A stretch of 14,288 nt of DNA. Origin: Bacillus benzoevorans (GTDB lineage Bacteria; Bacillota; Bacilli; Bacillales; Cytobacillaceae). Where the stretch lies: assembly GCF_014207535.1 (NCBI RefSeq), contig NZ_JACHGK010000035.1:1-14288 (forward strand), in the 5' to 3' direction. Shown here piece after piece: positions 6,757-13,500 of the stretch. The notes under the pieces are model-generated. The model saw only the letters and a list, made by a program, of their open reading frames with translations. It was not told where the DNA came from and ran no database searches. Made by a program: the position numbers and the translations under genes. Numbering within the stretch: position 1 is the first letter of the stretch; the number at the start of each line of letters is the position of its first letter.

Positions 6757-8058
6757 TTGCTTGACTTTTTACAACTTGGTATTCGAAAAGAGATTAACCA
6801 TACATTAAAGTCCTTAGGAATCGTAGCCCCTACTTCAATCCAAGAACAGACAATCCCATCAGTACTTGAGGGGAAGGATATTATTGCAAAAGCACAAACG
6901 GGAACAGGAAAGACGTTGGCTTTTGTTCTACCCATTCTTGAAAAGATTGATGTGCACAATTCGGATGTTCAAGCACTTATTTTAACTCCAACAAGAGAAT
7001 TGGCTCAGCAAATTTCAAAAGAAATTAAGAGAATGATTGAGAACGTAGAAGGCATTCATGTGTTAGCCGTCTACGGTGGTAAAGATGTTGAGCAGCAATT
7101 AAAAAAGTTAAAAGGTGCCAGGCATATTGTCGTTGCAACTCCTGGTCGATTATTAGATCATATTCGCCGTGAATCCATTGATCTTTCAACGGTTAAGATG
7201 CTTGTGTTAGATGAAGCTGACCAAATGTTACATATGGGTTTTCTTCCAGAGGTAGATGACATCATTTATGAAACATTTTCTTCAAGACAAACAATGCTAT
7301 TCTCTGCGACAATCCCAGAAGAAATTAAATCTCTAGCAGAAAAATATATGGTAGAGCCAGAATTCATTGAGGTGAAAGCAAAAAAGGTAACGGTTGAAGA
7401 GGTTAAACAAGTTGTAATTGAAACAACTGATCGGAGAAAACAAGCAACTTTATTGCATTTAATCCAGGAACATCGTCCTTTTTTAGCGATTATATTCTGT
7501 CGTACAAAAATTCGAGTCAGCAAGCTTCACGATGCATTGATTGCCAACGGGTATGAATCTGACGAGTTGCACGGTGATTTATCTCAGTCTAAACGTGAAA
7601 AAGCGATGAAACGTTTTCGTGATGCGAAATCTCAGTTTTTAGTTGCAACAGACGTTGCTGCAAGGGGACTTGATGTAGAAGGAGTGACACATGTCTTCAA
7701 CTATGATATTCCAACGGATGTTGAAAGCTATGTTCACCGGATTGGACGAACTGGCCGTGCAGGCGGCGATGGGGTTGCCTTTACTTTCGTGGCTCCGAAG
7801 GATCTAGAGTTTCTGCGAATGATTGAAAAAGGGATTCATCAAAGATTGGAAATACAAGTGATTAAAGGAGTCAGCATTCCTGATCGTGAGGATTATCAGA
7901 GAGTAAACAGCGAGCAAATAAAAGAAAAAAAACGCTCAGAAGGTCGTAGAAGAGAAGGAAGGAATGCTACAGCGCCTTCTTCAAGTAAAAAACCGAATAA
8001 TAGTCGGCCAAAAAGCAATTCAAGCACGTCAACAAGAAGTAGAAAACATACTCGTTAA
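6757..8058 (+). CDS. DEAD-box ATP-dependent RNA helicase
   Basis: The 433-residue protein has the complete SF2 motif set in order: Q motif (GIVAPTSIQEQTIP, ~21-34), I AQTGTGKT (46-53), Ia PTREL (78-82), Ib TPGR (128-131), II DEAD (152-155), III SAT (183-185), IV IIFCRT (~245-250), V ATDVAARGLD (297-306) and VI HRIGRTGR (327-334). A ~60-residue tail rich in Lys, Arg, Ser and Asn (from ~375) should bind RNA non-specifically. There is no DbpA-type RNA-recognition domain. Enzymes of this size act in RNA remodelling, ribosome assembly, mRNA decay or cold adaptation. The start is TTG 6757, placed after GAGACGTGATTAGCC, whose GTGAT can pair with the 16S tail. I cannot say which Csh paralogue it corresponds to. 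Confidence 0.95.
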   Translation: MLDFLQLGIRKEINHTLKSLGIVAPTSIQEQTIPSVLEGKDIIAKAQTGTGKTLAFVLPILEKIDVHNSDVQALILTPTRELAQQISKEIKRMIENVEGIHVLAVYGGKDVEQQLKKLKGARHIVVATPGRLLDHIRRESIDLSTVKMLVLDEADQMLHMGFLPEVDDIIYETFSSRQTMLFSATIPEEIKSLAEKYMVEPEFIEVKAKKVTVEEVKQVVIETTDRRKQATLLHLIQEHRPFLAIIFCRTKIRVSKLHDALIANGYESDELHGDLSQSKREKAMKRFRDAKSQFLVATDVAARGLDVEGVTHVFNYDIPTDVESYVHRIGRTGRAGGDGVAFTFVAPKDLEFLRMIEKGIHQRLEIQVIKGVSIPDREDYQRVNSEQIKEKKRSEGRRREGRNATAPSSSKKPNNSRPKSNSSTSTRSRKHTR

Positions 8059-8133
8059 AGAGTGGAACATATCGAATTTCTTTCCTATCTATGATAGCAT
8101 AAATCTCAATACAAAAAGGGAACGTGATTAAAC

Positions 8134-8505
8134 ATGATAAAAATTAGCATACCTACTCCTGATATTACTATTACAGAACGTAAACAAATTCCAAAAGAAA
8201 ATGAACCAGTAATCAAGGATATTTATGGGTTTATTGATTTCCATCTAATACCAAGAGATAAGGGCGGCATTTTCCTGTTTTTTAATAAAAATGATGAGCT
8301 GCTTTTTGTTGGAAAAGCACGGAAACTACGTCAAAGAATTAAAAAACATTTTGAAGATACTGTCTCACCTATAAAAATGCACAGAAACGAAGTATATAGA
8401 ATCGATATTTGTTTAGTAGAAGATCCAATGGAACGAGAAATTTATGAAACCTATATCATTAATGAACTCAAGTCGAAATATAACGTTGATAAAGTATTTT
8501 ATTAA
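8134..8505 (+). CDS. Small GIY-YIG nuclease-domain protein
   Basis: The 123-residue protein has a GIY-YIG core: GIF (45-47, in GGIFLFFNKNDELL), FVG (58-60) followed by KARKLRQRIKKHF, YRIDICLVED (~88-97) and EREIYETYIINELKSKYN, where Glu105 aligns with the metal-binding Glu and Asn117 closes the motif. Both tyrosines of the name motif are Phe (GIF, FVG), but the Arg and Glu are kept, so activity remains possible. The first ~40 residues are outside the domain. The size suits the stand-alone UvrC-N-like proteins of bacilli, often labelled excision-repair endonucleases. It lies 75 bp after the helicase with no clear terminator between, and its GGGAACGTGATTA ribosome site resembles that of the helicase. 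Confidence 0.8.
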   Translation: MIKISIPTPDITITERKQIPKENEPVIKDIYGFIDFHLIPRDKGGIFLFFNKNDELLFVGKARKLRQRIKKHFEDTVSPIKMHRNEVYRIDICLVEDPMEREIYETYIINELKSKYNVDKVFY

Positions 8506-8519
8506 AAGTTTAACTAATT

Positions 8520-8582
8520 TAGCCAGAAGTCCCCTTCCTCAAGGAATGAAATGAGTAGGTGGGGGATGAATGGCTATTTTTT
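8520..8582 (+). terminator. Structured hairpin plus T-run; terminator, possibly an IS200/IS605-type end
   Basis: TAGCCA (8520-8525) pairs with TGGCTA (8571-8576) followed by six T. Inside, CCCC (8531-8534) pairs with the GGGGG run at 8561-8565, and TTCC (8535-8538) with GGAA (8543-8546). It is placed to terminate the GIY-YIG gene. The layered structure and the text GGGGGATGAATGGC are unusually elaborate for a terminator and recall 3' ends of TnpB-type elements, but no tnpB sequence is next to it. Confidence 0.55.
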
Positions 8583-8774
8583 GTGCTTATTCCTGTATTA
8601 AAAAGGTGATTACTGGCATCACTATTTACCACCTCTGCCATCATTTGTACCAGTCTATGCCAAGGAATTTTCCATGCTGTGCCAACTCCCAACAATAAAA
8701 GACTTCTCTAAAACACAATTTTGAAAGGTATGGCATCGTCAGGTAAAATGCGGATTAATCTGTATGAAAATTTA
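8583..8774. other. Gene-free spacer
   Basis: No start-bearing gene is visible. A ~60-codon open stretch on the minus strand (about 8520-8700, containing GTAWKIPWHRLVQMMAEVV) has no start or ribosome site and is not recognised. It may be a relic or chance. Confidence 0.35.
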
Positions 8775-8820
8775 AATAAAAAGCATAATTTCTCAGTGTT
8801 CTAAGTGAGAAATTATGCTT
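8775..8820 (-). terminator. Strong intrinsic terminator for the quinone oxidoreductase gene
   Basis: A 15-bp perfect stem, AAGCATAATTTCTCA (8781-8795) with its complement at 8806-8820, has a 10-base loop. On the minus strand it is followed by TTTTTATTTAAA, so it would terminate transcription coming from the gene that ends at 9012. Confidence 0.75.
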
Positions 8821-8893
8821 GAATTACTTAATAAAAGCGCCATTTAATGGAATAACTACACTATGGTCTCAATCCTAAAATTACTCTTATTTC

Positions 8894-8934
8894 TTATTGT
8901 ACTAACGCACCCGTTTAAGTAGAAACATTCACAA
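8894..8934 (+). repeat. Flanking repeat, copy A
   Basis: TTATTGTACTAAC, GTTTAAGTA and TTCACAA occur in this order and are shared in direct orientation with copy B at 10092-10134. Copy A also contains an imperfect dyad, ACTAACG...CGTTTAAGT. The two copies bracket the quinone oxidoreductase gene. Confidence 0.5.
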
Positions 8935-9011
8935 TCTCTTCTAACTACACAATAATTAAAATTCTAAGGAAAGACCGCCTTTGTTACATATTCTTAATGT
9001 AACTTCTAATT

Positions 9012-10007
9012 TCACCAGTTGTTTACTAAAACAATTTTACCAATTGCTTTATTAGCCTCATAATATTCATGTGCTTGGGCTATTTCGTCAAAGGTAAATT
9101 GTCTTTGAGCAAGTAATGGTCGAAGTTTTCCTTCCTCAATAACAGGTGTAATATTCTTCAATACATCTCCGTTTATATGACGAAATTCTTCATGAAGAAT
9201 AGGAATCTCTGTGAATACAACATGGAAATTCAATGATTTTAAAAGAAATGAACTAAGGTTATAGTCTTGACTTACAGCAATCGCCACAATTGTTCCATAT
9301 AAAGAAGCAGCCTCAATCGAATTCTCAAGGTTTTTACGGTCGATGGTATCGAAAATATATTTAAACCCTTTACCATCTGTATACATATTCACATAGTCTT
9401 GTACGGACATTTCTTTATAATTGATGACAACATCGGCTCCAAACTCTTCCGCAATTTGAGCTTTTTCTGGTGAAGAGACGGTTGTATATACCTTTGCACC
9501 TAACCATTTTGCCAACTGAATAGCAACATGCCCTACTCCGCCTGCACCACCATGAATTAGAATCTCGTCTCCAGCTCCAATATTGGCACGTTTCACTAGA
9601 GCTTCCCAAGCAGTGATTGCGACAACTGGAAGGGCTGCTGCTTCAGCAAATGATAGGTTTTTCGGCTTATGAGCAAGTAATCTAGCATCTGCTGCCATGT
9701 ATTCTGCTAAAGCACCACTCGTACCTTTAACACCACCTGCAAAACCGTATACCTCATCACCAACTTTAAAATCAGTAACTCCTTCTCCGACTTCTGTGAT
9801 AATACCAGCTACATCGCCATGTAAAACAGCTGGAAATTCAGGAGCAAATTTAGCAAAAACTCCACTGCGTATTTTTGTATCAAGGGGATTTAAACTTGTA
9901 GCCTTTACCTGAATTAAAACATGTATGGATTTCACTTCAGGAACAGGAATCTCTTCTAATTGAAAGACAGATGCGTCACCAAAAGAACGAATAACTTGTG
10001 CCTTCAA
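9012..10007 (-). CDS. Zinc-independent quinone oxidoreductase / medium-chain reductase
   Basis: The 331-residue MDR-superfamily protein has a GroES-like N-terminal half (VLHGDVAGIITEVGEG, ~62-77) and a Rossmann half with the NADP-binding motif HGGAGGVGHVAIQLAK (152-167). The Cys-rich structural zinc loop of classical alcohol dehydrogenases is absent and no Cys ligands are visible, which places it with the quinone oxidoreductase (Qor-like) reductases. These reduce quinones or activated alkenes and carbonyls with NADPH in the cytosol, often in stress detoxification. The start is taken as TTG 10007 because GAGGAGTGATTT lies just upstream of it, inside what would be coding sequence if the open frame began at 10031. 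It is monocistronic with its own terminator at 8775-8820. TTGCACTAA occurs twice upstream (10068, 10095) and might be regulatory. Confidence 0.88.
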   Translation of the reverse strand: MKAQVIRSFGDASVFQLEEIPVPEVKSIHVLIQVKATSLNPLDTKIRSGVFAKFAPEFPAVLHGDVAGIITEVGEGVTDFKVGDEVYGFAGGVKGTSGALAEYMAADARLLAHKPKNLSFAEAAALPVVAITAWEALVKRANIGAGDEILIHGGAGGVGHVAIQLAKWLGAKVYTTVSSPEKAQIAEEFGADVVINYKEMSVQDYVNMYTDGKGFKYIFDTIDRKNLENSIEAASLYGTIVAIAVSQDYNLSSFLLKSLNFHVVFTEIPILHEEFRHINGDVLKNITPVIEEGKLRPLLAQRQFTFDEIAQAHEYYEANKAIGKIVLVNNW

Positions 10008-10091
10008 ATAAATCACTCCTCTATAATTCAATATAATAAATATACTATTTTAAATTATAAAACTATTTGCACTAAATTGATACTAAATGTG

Positions 10092-10134
10092 TTATTGCAC
10101 TAACCTGCGATAGTTTAAGTACAATCTTTCACAA
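10092..10134 (+). repeat. Flanking repeat, copy B
   Basis: TTATTGCACTAAC, GTTTAAGTA and TTCACAA occur in the same order and spacing as copy A (8894-8934), with a 2-bp length difference. It lies upstream of the quinone oxidoreductase start. Confidence 0.5.
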
Positions 10135-10200
10135 ATACCACACTAGCATTAACATAAGTATTCATTTTTTCTGGGGAGGTTCAAAATGAAATATTCAATC

Positions 10201-10275
10201 TGGTAAATTGCATGTCATTCATTGGTAAATAAATTGTCAATCGGTGGTAAAAAGTATGTCACTTCTGGTACATTT
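10201..10275 (+). repeat. 22-bp tandem direct repeats (about 3.5 copies)
   Basis: TGGTA begins at 10201, 10223, 10245 and 10266, and [AT]TGTCA at 10212, 10234 and 10256, so the period is 22, 22 and 21 bp. The unit is roughly TGGTAAA, 4 variable bases, then a TGTCA block and 5 more bases. A two-helical-turn spacing suggests protein binding on one face. IS21-family ends (multiple transposase sites) and plasmid iterons both look like this; no transposase or rep gene is adjacent. Confidence 0.6.
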
Positions 10276-10347
10276 CAATGGTAGTAATCAATGAGGCGTT
10301 AACAGGGGGAGTAACGGGTTCTCTTTAAAGGTACAAAACAGTAAATC

Positions 10348-10404
10348 GCAATAAAAAATAGAGTGAGAAATCGCAAGTGATTTTCTCACTCTATTTTTTA
10401 TTGC
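10348..10404. terminator. Very strong bidirectional hairpin
   Basis: A 23-bp perfect inverted repeat, arms 10348-10370 and 10382-10404, has an 11-base loop. Each arm contains an A6 or T6 run, so a terminator is formed on either strand. No gene lies within 300 bp on either side, so what it insulates is unclear. Confidence 0.6.
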
Positions 10405-10536
10405 TAAATCAATGTTTTTAATAAAATAGCAATCTAAATCACATAGTAAATAACAATTTGCGAATAAATATTCTCTATCTGCTAATTGAATAGCTAAAAT
10501 AAATGTAAATTACCATCTGATTACCCTGTGATTGAA

Positions 10537-10611
10537 ATAAACGGAAAAATTCCGTTTAAATTAGGAAATGCTTATATTCCCCTCGAAAATAAAGGTAGTT
10601 TTTCCGTTTAT
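10537..10611. repeat. Three-arm alternative hairpin locus (AAACGGA/TCCGTTT), copy 1
   Basis: Arm A, ATAAACGGAAAAA (10537-10549), is perfectly complementary over 13 bp to a distal arm at 10599-10611. The core of arm A also forms a tight local hairpin with TTCCGTTTA (10550-10558), a 9-bp stem with a 3-base loop. The two pairings exclude each other. The same architecture and core recur at 12268-12317. Confidence 0.55.
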
Positions 10612-10680
10612 ATTATTCAAATCCTTGGATTTTTCCTTATTTAGAGGTATTAATCGGAAAAGGGTCTTTTATATTTATAT

Positions 10681-10800
10681 ATGGTTCGTTTTGCACCGAA
10701 TTGGGATGGGAAGTCGGTACAATTTATGGATGGGGAGATTCAAGAACATCATTGCATGTACTTCTCGAATATCGATATTGACAAGTTTCGTAGATTATGA
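10681..10800 (+). pseudogene. Possible gene remnant, 39 codons
   Basis: ATG 10681 to TGA 10800 encodes MVRFAPNWDGKSVQFMDGEI and 19 more residues, ending in FRRL. The composition is protein-like, but there is no ribosome site at proper distance and no recognised family. A second frame over the same DNA is also open, so chance is possible. Confidence 0.2.
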
Positions 10801-11101
10801 AATTATTATATTAGTATCCTCATTTTCCCTCTAGAATCTTTTATCCATGTTAACATACTCCACATAATTAAATTCTTTAGGAAAAAATATCTTCCATATA
10901 ATGACAGCGATTTCAGAAAAACTTTTTAGTCATCTCCGTTTTTTACCTTTACTTTCCTTCTTTAAAAATCTTTCAATTTTTTTAATAAAAAACAAACTTG
11001 AAAGGGGTGGTTATATGTAAAATACGCTGCGTCTTTAAGCAAGCTAGGGAAAGGTCTATCATTTTTTCGTTAATAAATGAATATTACAAGGAGGAAAACG
11101 A
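10801..11101. other. AT-rich spacer and leader of the small unknown gene
   Basis: No gene is seen. Near 10995-11020 a good ribosome site (GAAAGGGGTGG) precedes ATGTAA, a start codon followed at once by a stop. This could be a truncated gene start or a ribosome-binding decoy. I find no convincing sigma-A promoter for the 11102 gene. Confidence 0.35.
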
Positions 11102-11407
11102 ATGGGTCACGATATCATAGGATACAATAAATCAGGAAAAGAAATAGCTTATGCGCGTTTTGGTATGAGTAATTATAATGCTATTATACTGTACAGCTTA
11201 CTTGATGCAGAAAAATACTACGCAGGTGTCAGCGGCTCAGGTCACATTACTAGCTTCTCAATACAACAGATTGAAAAAGCATATCAATTATTTAAAAGTG
11301 GTGAATTCCTGATGGATCAATGGGATCGAAAGCAAATTTTGAATTTTGTTCAAAACTGTTTAGCGGCTGCACAGAAAGAAGGGAGTGTAAGAGTGGCTTT
11401 TTGTTAA
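11102..11407 (+). CDS. Conserved-looking hypothetical protein, 101 residues
   Basis: It begins MGHDIIGYNKSGKEIAYARF and contains NYNAIILYSLLDAEKYYAGVSG, SFSIQQIEKAYQLFKSGEFL and WDRKQILNFVQNCLAAAQKE. The protein is soluble, with mixed helix and strand, no signal peptide or membrane span, and one Cys at the penultimate residue of the mature tail region (VAFC). ATG 11102 has an excellent ribosome site, AAGGAGG, with 6-base spacing. I recall similar small uncharacterised proteins in bacilli but can give no function. It stands alone in a gene-poor region, transcribed rightward, with no terminator seen directly after it. Confidence 0.7.
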   Translation: MGHDIIGYNKSGKEIAYARFGMSNYNAIILYSLLDAEKYYAGVSGSGHITSFSIQQIEKAYQLFKSGEFLMDQWDRKQILNFVQNCLAAAQKEGSVRVAFC

Positions 11408-12109
11408 TTTTTTATTAAGATGTTTGTTTAATTTCCCTTTCTTGCAATTTCTTTCATAGATAATAATAATTTGCACCCATCTCCAAGCCAGCTTTTTATA
11501 CTACTTTTCATCCCCTAATAATAAAGACATCTAATATCACCTCGATACAACCAATCCTTGTACTCCGTTTAATTTAACTAATGCTTTCATTTCCCAAATA
11601 CAGAAAGAATTCCATTAGCTTTTTAAAACGTGAATAGATCTATGAAGAACGTGTTTACTATATGTATAAGGTGTTCTAGAAAAAGATAACGTGTTTAGGG
11701 ATGGAAAAAGTGACTTCGGCAATAGAAGACAGGCACTTTTATTAATCTATAAGTCAGCCCATTATTAGATTGAACTGATATTTGTAAATTCCCATCTTTT
11801 CAAATAAGCTTAAGTTATCATTGGTGTAGAAAGGTTTTTGTTAAATATGGTGGAAAAGATAAAGGAACTTTCACTGTTACTGCCATATTTAACATCATGG
11901 AAAGAAAATGATTTACCTAGAGAGATGAGGAGATGTTGTTGGTACGAGAAATTGATTTCATGGCTGTTCTACTAAGAAGAAAACATTCTGAAGAAGATAC
12001 ATACAGAAAACAACACAAATGTATCAGTAATCCCATGCCCAGGGAAAAAAATCATAAAGCGTAATGAATAGGCTATATCTTCTTAATTTTTAACTACAAA
12101 TTATGGGTC
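11408..12109. other. Gene-free decayed region
   Basis: Short coding-looking pieces appear around 11840-11970, such as VKYGGKDKGTFTVTAIFNIM in one frame and MVEKIKELSLLLPYLTSWKE in another. None has a ribosome site and the two overlap, so at most they are relics. AACGTG recurs three times between 11625 and 11700. No RNA gene was recognised. Confidence 0.35.
11705..11743 (+). terminator. Possible terminator hairpin
   Basis: AAAAGTG (11706-11712) pairs with CACTTTT (11734-11740), with an inner CTTC/GAAG stem, followed by ATTAAT. It lies 300 bp after the 11102 gene and is the first hairpin of this kind downstream of it. Confidence 0.3.
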
Positions 12110-12132
12110 TGCGGAAAATTTTGTGTAAGTAA
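12110..12132 (+). repeat. IS256-type terminal inverted repeat, left copy
   Basis: TGCGGAAAATTTTGTGTAAG (12110-12129) and the next three bases match the right-hand repeat (13557-13579, reversed) at 21 of 23 positions. Patchy similarity continues inward (TTGACA, GGCAAGAA). It lies about 230 bp beyond the transposase stop, farther than usual. Confidence 0.65.
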
Positions 12133-12209
12133 AATTTGACAATCTTCGCAAGGCAAGAAGTAATAGGTATAGAAAATAGATTAACCGTTAAAAATAATAA
12201 TGGCTTTTA

Positions 12210-12317
12210 CCATAAAACAGGATAGGGTAATACAAGAAGTGCAACCCGAGCGGTTTTATGGTTTTTACCCTAAAACGGACGGAATAGTTCTGTCCGTTTT
12301 TTTTGTCCGTTTTAGGG
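12210..12317. repeat. Nested palindrome cluster, three-arm alternative hairpins, copy 2
   Basis: Perfect pairs in about 110 bp: CCATAAAAC (12210-12218) with GTTTTATGG (12253-12261); AGGGTAA (12224-12230) with TTACCCT (12265-12271); CCCTAAAACGGAC (12268-12280) with GTCCGTTTTAGGG (12305-12317); and AAACGGAC (12273-12280) with the proximal GTCCGTTT (12292-12299). The last two pairings compete for the same arm, as at 10537-10611. Confidence 0.65.
12271..12304 (+). terminator. Intrinsic terminator inside the palindrome cluster
   Basis: AAACGGAC, one mismatch, then GAA form a stem with TTC and GTCCGTTT around a TAG loop, followed by a run of T to 12304. It is a textbook terminator on the plus strand and competes with the longer distal pairing at 12305-12317. 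Confidence 0.6.
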
Positions 12318-12361
12318 AAAACAAAAGCGATAAACTTCAGGGGTTTGGGTGGCGTCCCCAA

Positions 12362-13491
12362 TTATGATGTTTGATTCAAAATCTCAAGCTGGCTCAAGAT
12401 CATGTCCCAATTGCTGTAACGCATGGTCCATTTTTTCGTAATATTTTGAGTTGCCAAGTAAAGCATTTTTCTCAAACTATCATCATTAGGAAAAATAGAC
12501 TTTGTTTTTGTCACCTTTCTAAATTGACGATGCAATCCTTCAATGATATTCGTAGTATAAATTATTCTCCTAATTTCCGGCGGATATACAAAGAAGGTAG
12601 ATAAAATATCCCAATTTTCTTCCCATGATTTAACCACAGATGGATAGTCTTTGCCCCATTTTTCTTTAAATTCTATGAGTCTTTCCATGACCATTTCTTC
12701 GTTGATTGAAGTGTAGATTAGTTTTAAATCAGCGACAAATTCTTTTATATGTTTATAAGAAACATATTTAGTACTTGAACGGATTTGGTGAATGATACAA
12801 CGTTGAATACCGGCAAAAGGGTATACGGCTTGAATGGCCTCTCTAAATCCTGTAAGCCCATCTACACAGAAAAGGTTAACCGTTTTTACCCCTCTCGTTT
12901 TCAAATCGTTCAACACACCTAACCAAAACTTACTACTTTCATTTCCACCAACCCAAATGCCTAATATTTCTTTATATCCTTCATTGTTAATTCCCAACAT
13001 AAAAGGATAATAGGCTTCAAGTGGACGGCTTTGCCACTCATTTACTTGTGGCATAATCTTTGCACTAATCTTACTAACTAGCTCAGAAGAAATCTCAATA
13101 TTATAGAGATCTTTAACTTGTTCCTGGATATCCCTTGTAGACATCCCGTGAGCGTAAAGAGACAGAATTTTTTCTTCTAGACCGTCCACATTTCTTTGGT
13201 ATTTGTCCAAGATTTGAGGCTCTTACGAGCCATTTCTGTCTCGAGGAACGTTTACTTCAACTTCACCAAATTGCGTTTTTAATTTCCGTTTTGTTGAGCC
13301 ATTTCGGTAATTGCTAGGTTCATCGCTTGGCGCTGGTGTTTCTCATAACCTAGCTGCTCATCAATTTCACATTGGAGTACTTCTTCCAAAATATCAGAAA
13401 ACATTTCTTTTATCGTCTCCATAATTTGATTGGTACTTGTGAATTTTTGTTCCTTTACAATTTCTTTGATTAATTCCTTTGGTAATTTCAT
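12362..13491 (-). pseudogene. IS256-family transposase pseudogene
   Basis: The start is ATG 13491 (MKLPKELIKEIVKEQ, then LGYEKHQR). A frameshift near 13328 moves the reading frame to SDEPSNYRNGSTKRKLKTQF, which runs through VEVNVPRDRNGS to an in-frame stop at 13223-13225. The same frame then continues EPQILDKYQRNVDGLEEKI to the end at 12362. A third lesion is an in-frame deletion near 13013: RPLEAYYPF joins directly to MLGINNEGYKE, where relatives carry about 25 residues including MDAIHYK with the first catalytic Asp. The second Asp (FCVDGLTGF) and the Glu region (TNIIEGLHRQFRKVTKTK) remain. It cannot make an active transposase. Intact members have about 390-400 residues. Confidence 0.92.
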
Positions 13492-13500
13492 GTCGAAAAA

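Noticed and set aside
10201..10275. CRISPR array
   Set aside because: The 22-bp units are contiguous and degenerate with no spacers between conserved repeats, and there are no cas genes.
10568..10834. 88-codon open frame on the plus strand
   Set aside because: Very Phe/Ile-rich translation of AT-rich DNA that crosses the palindromes; no ribosome site and no recognisable motif.
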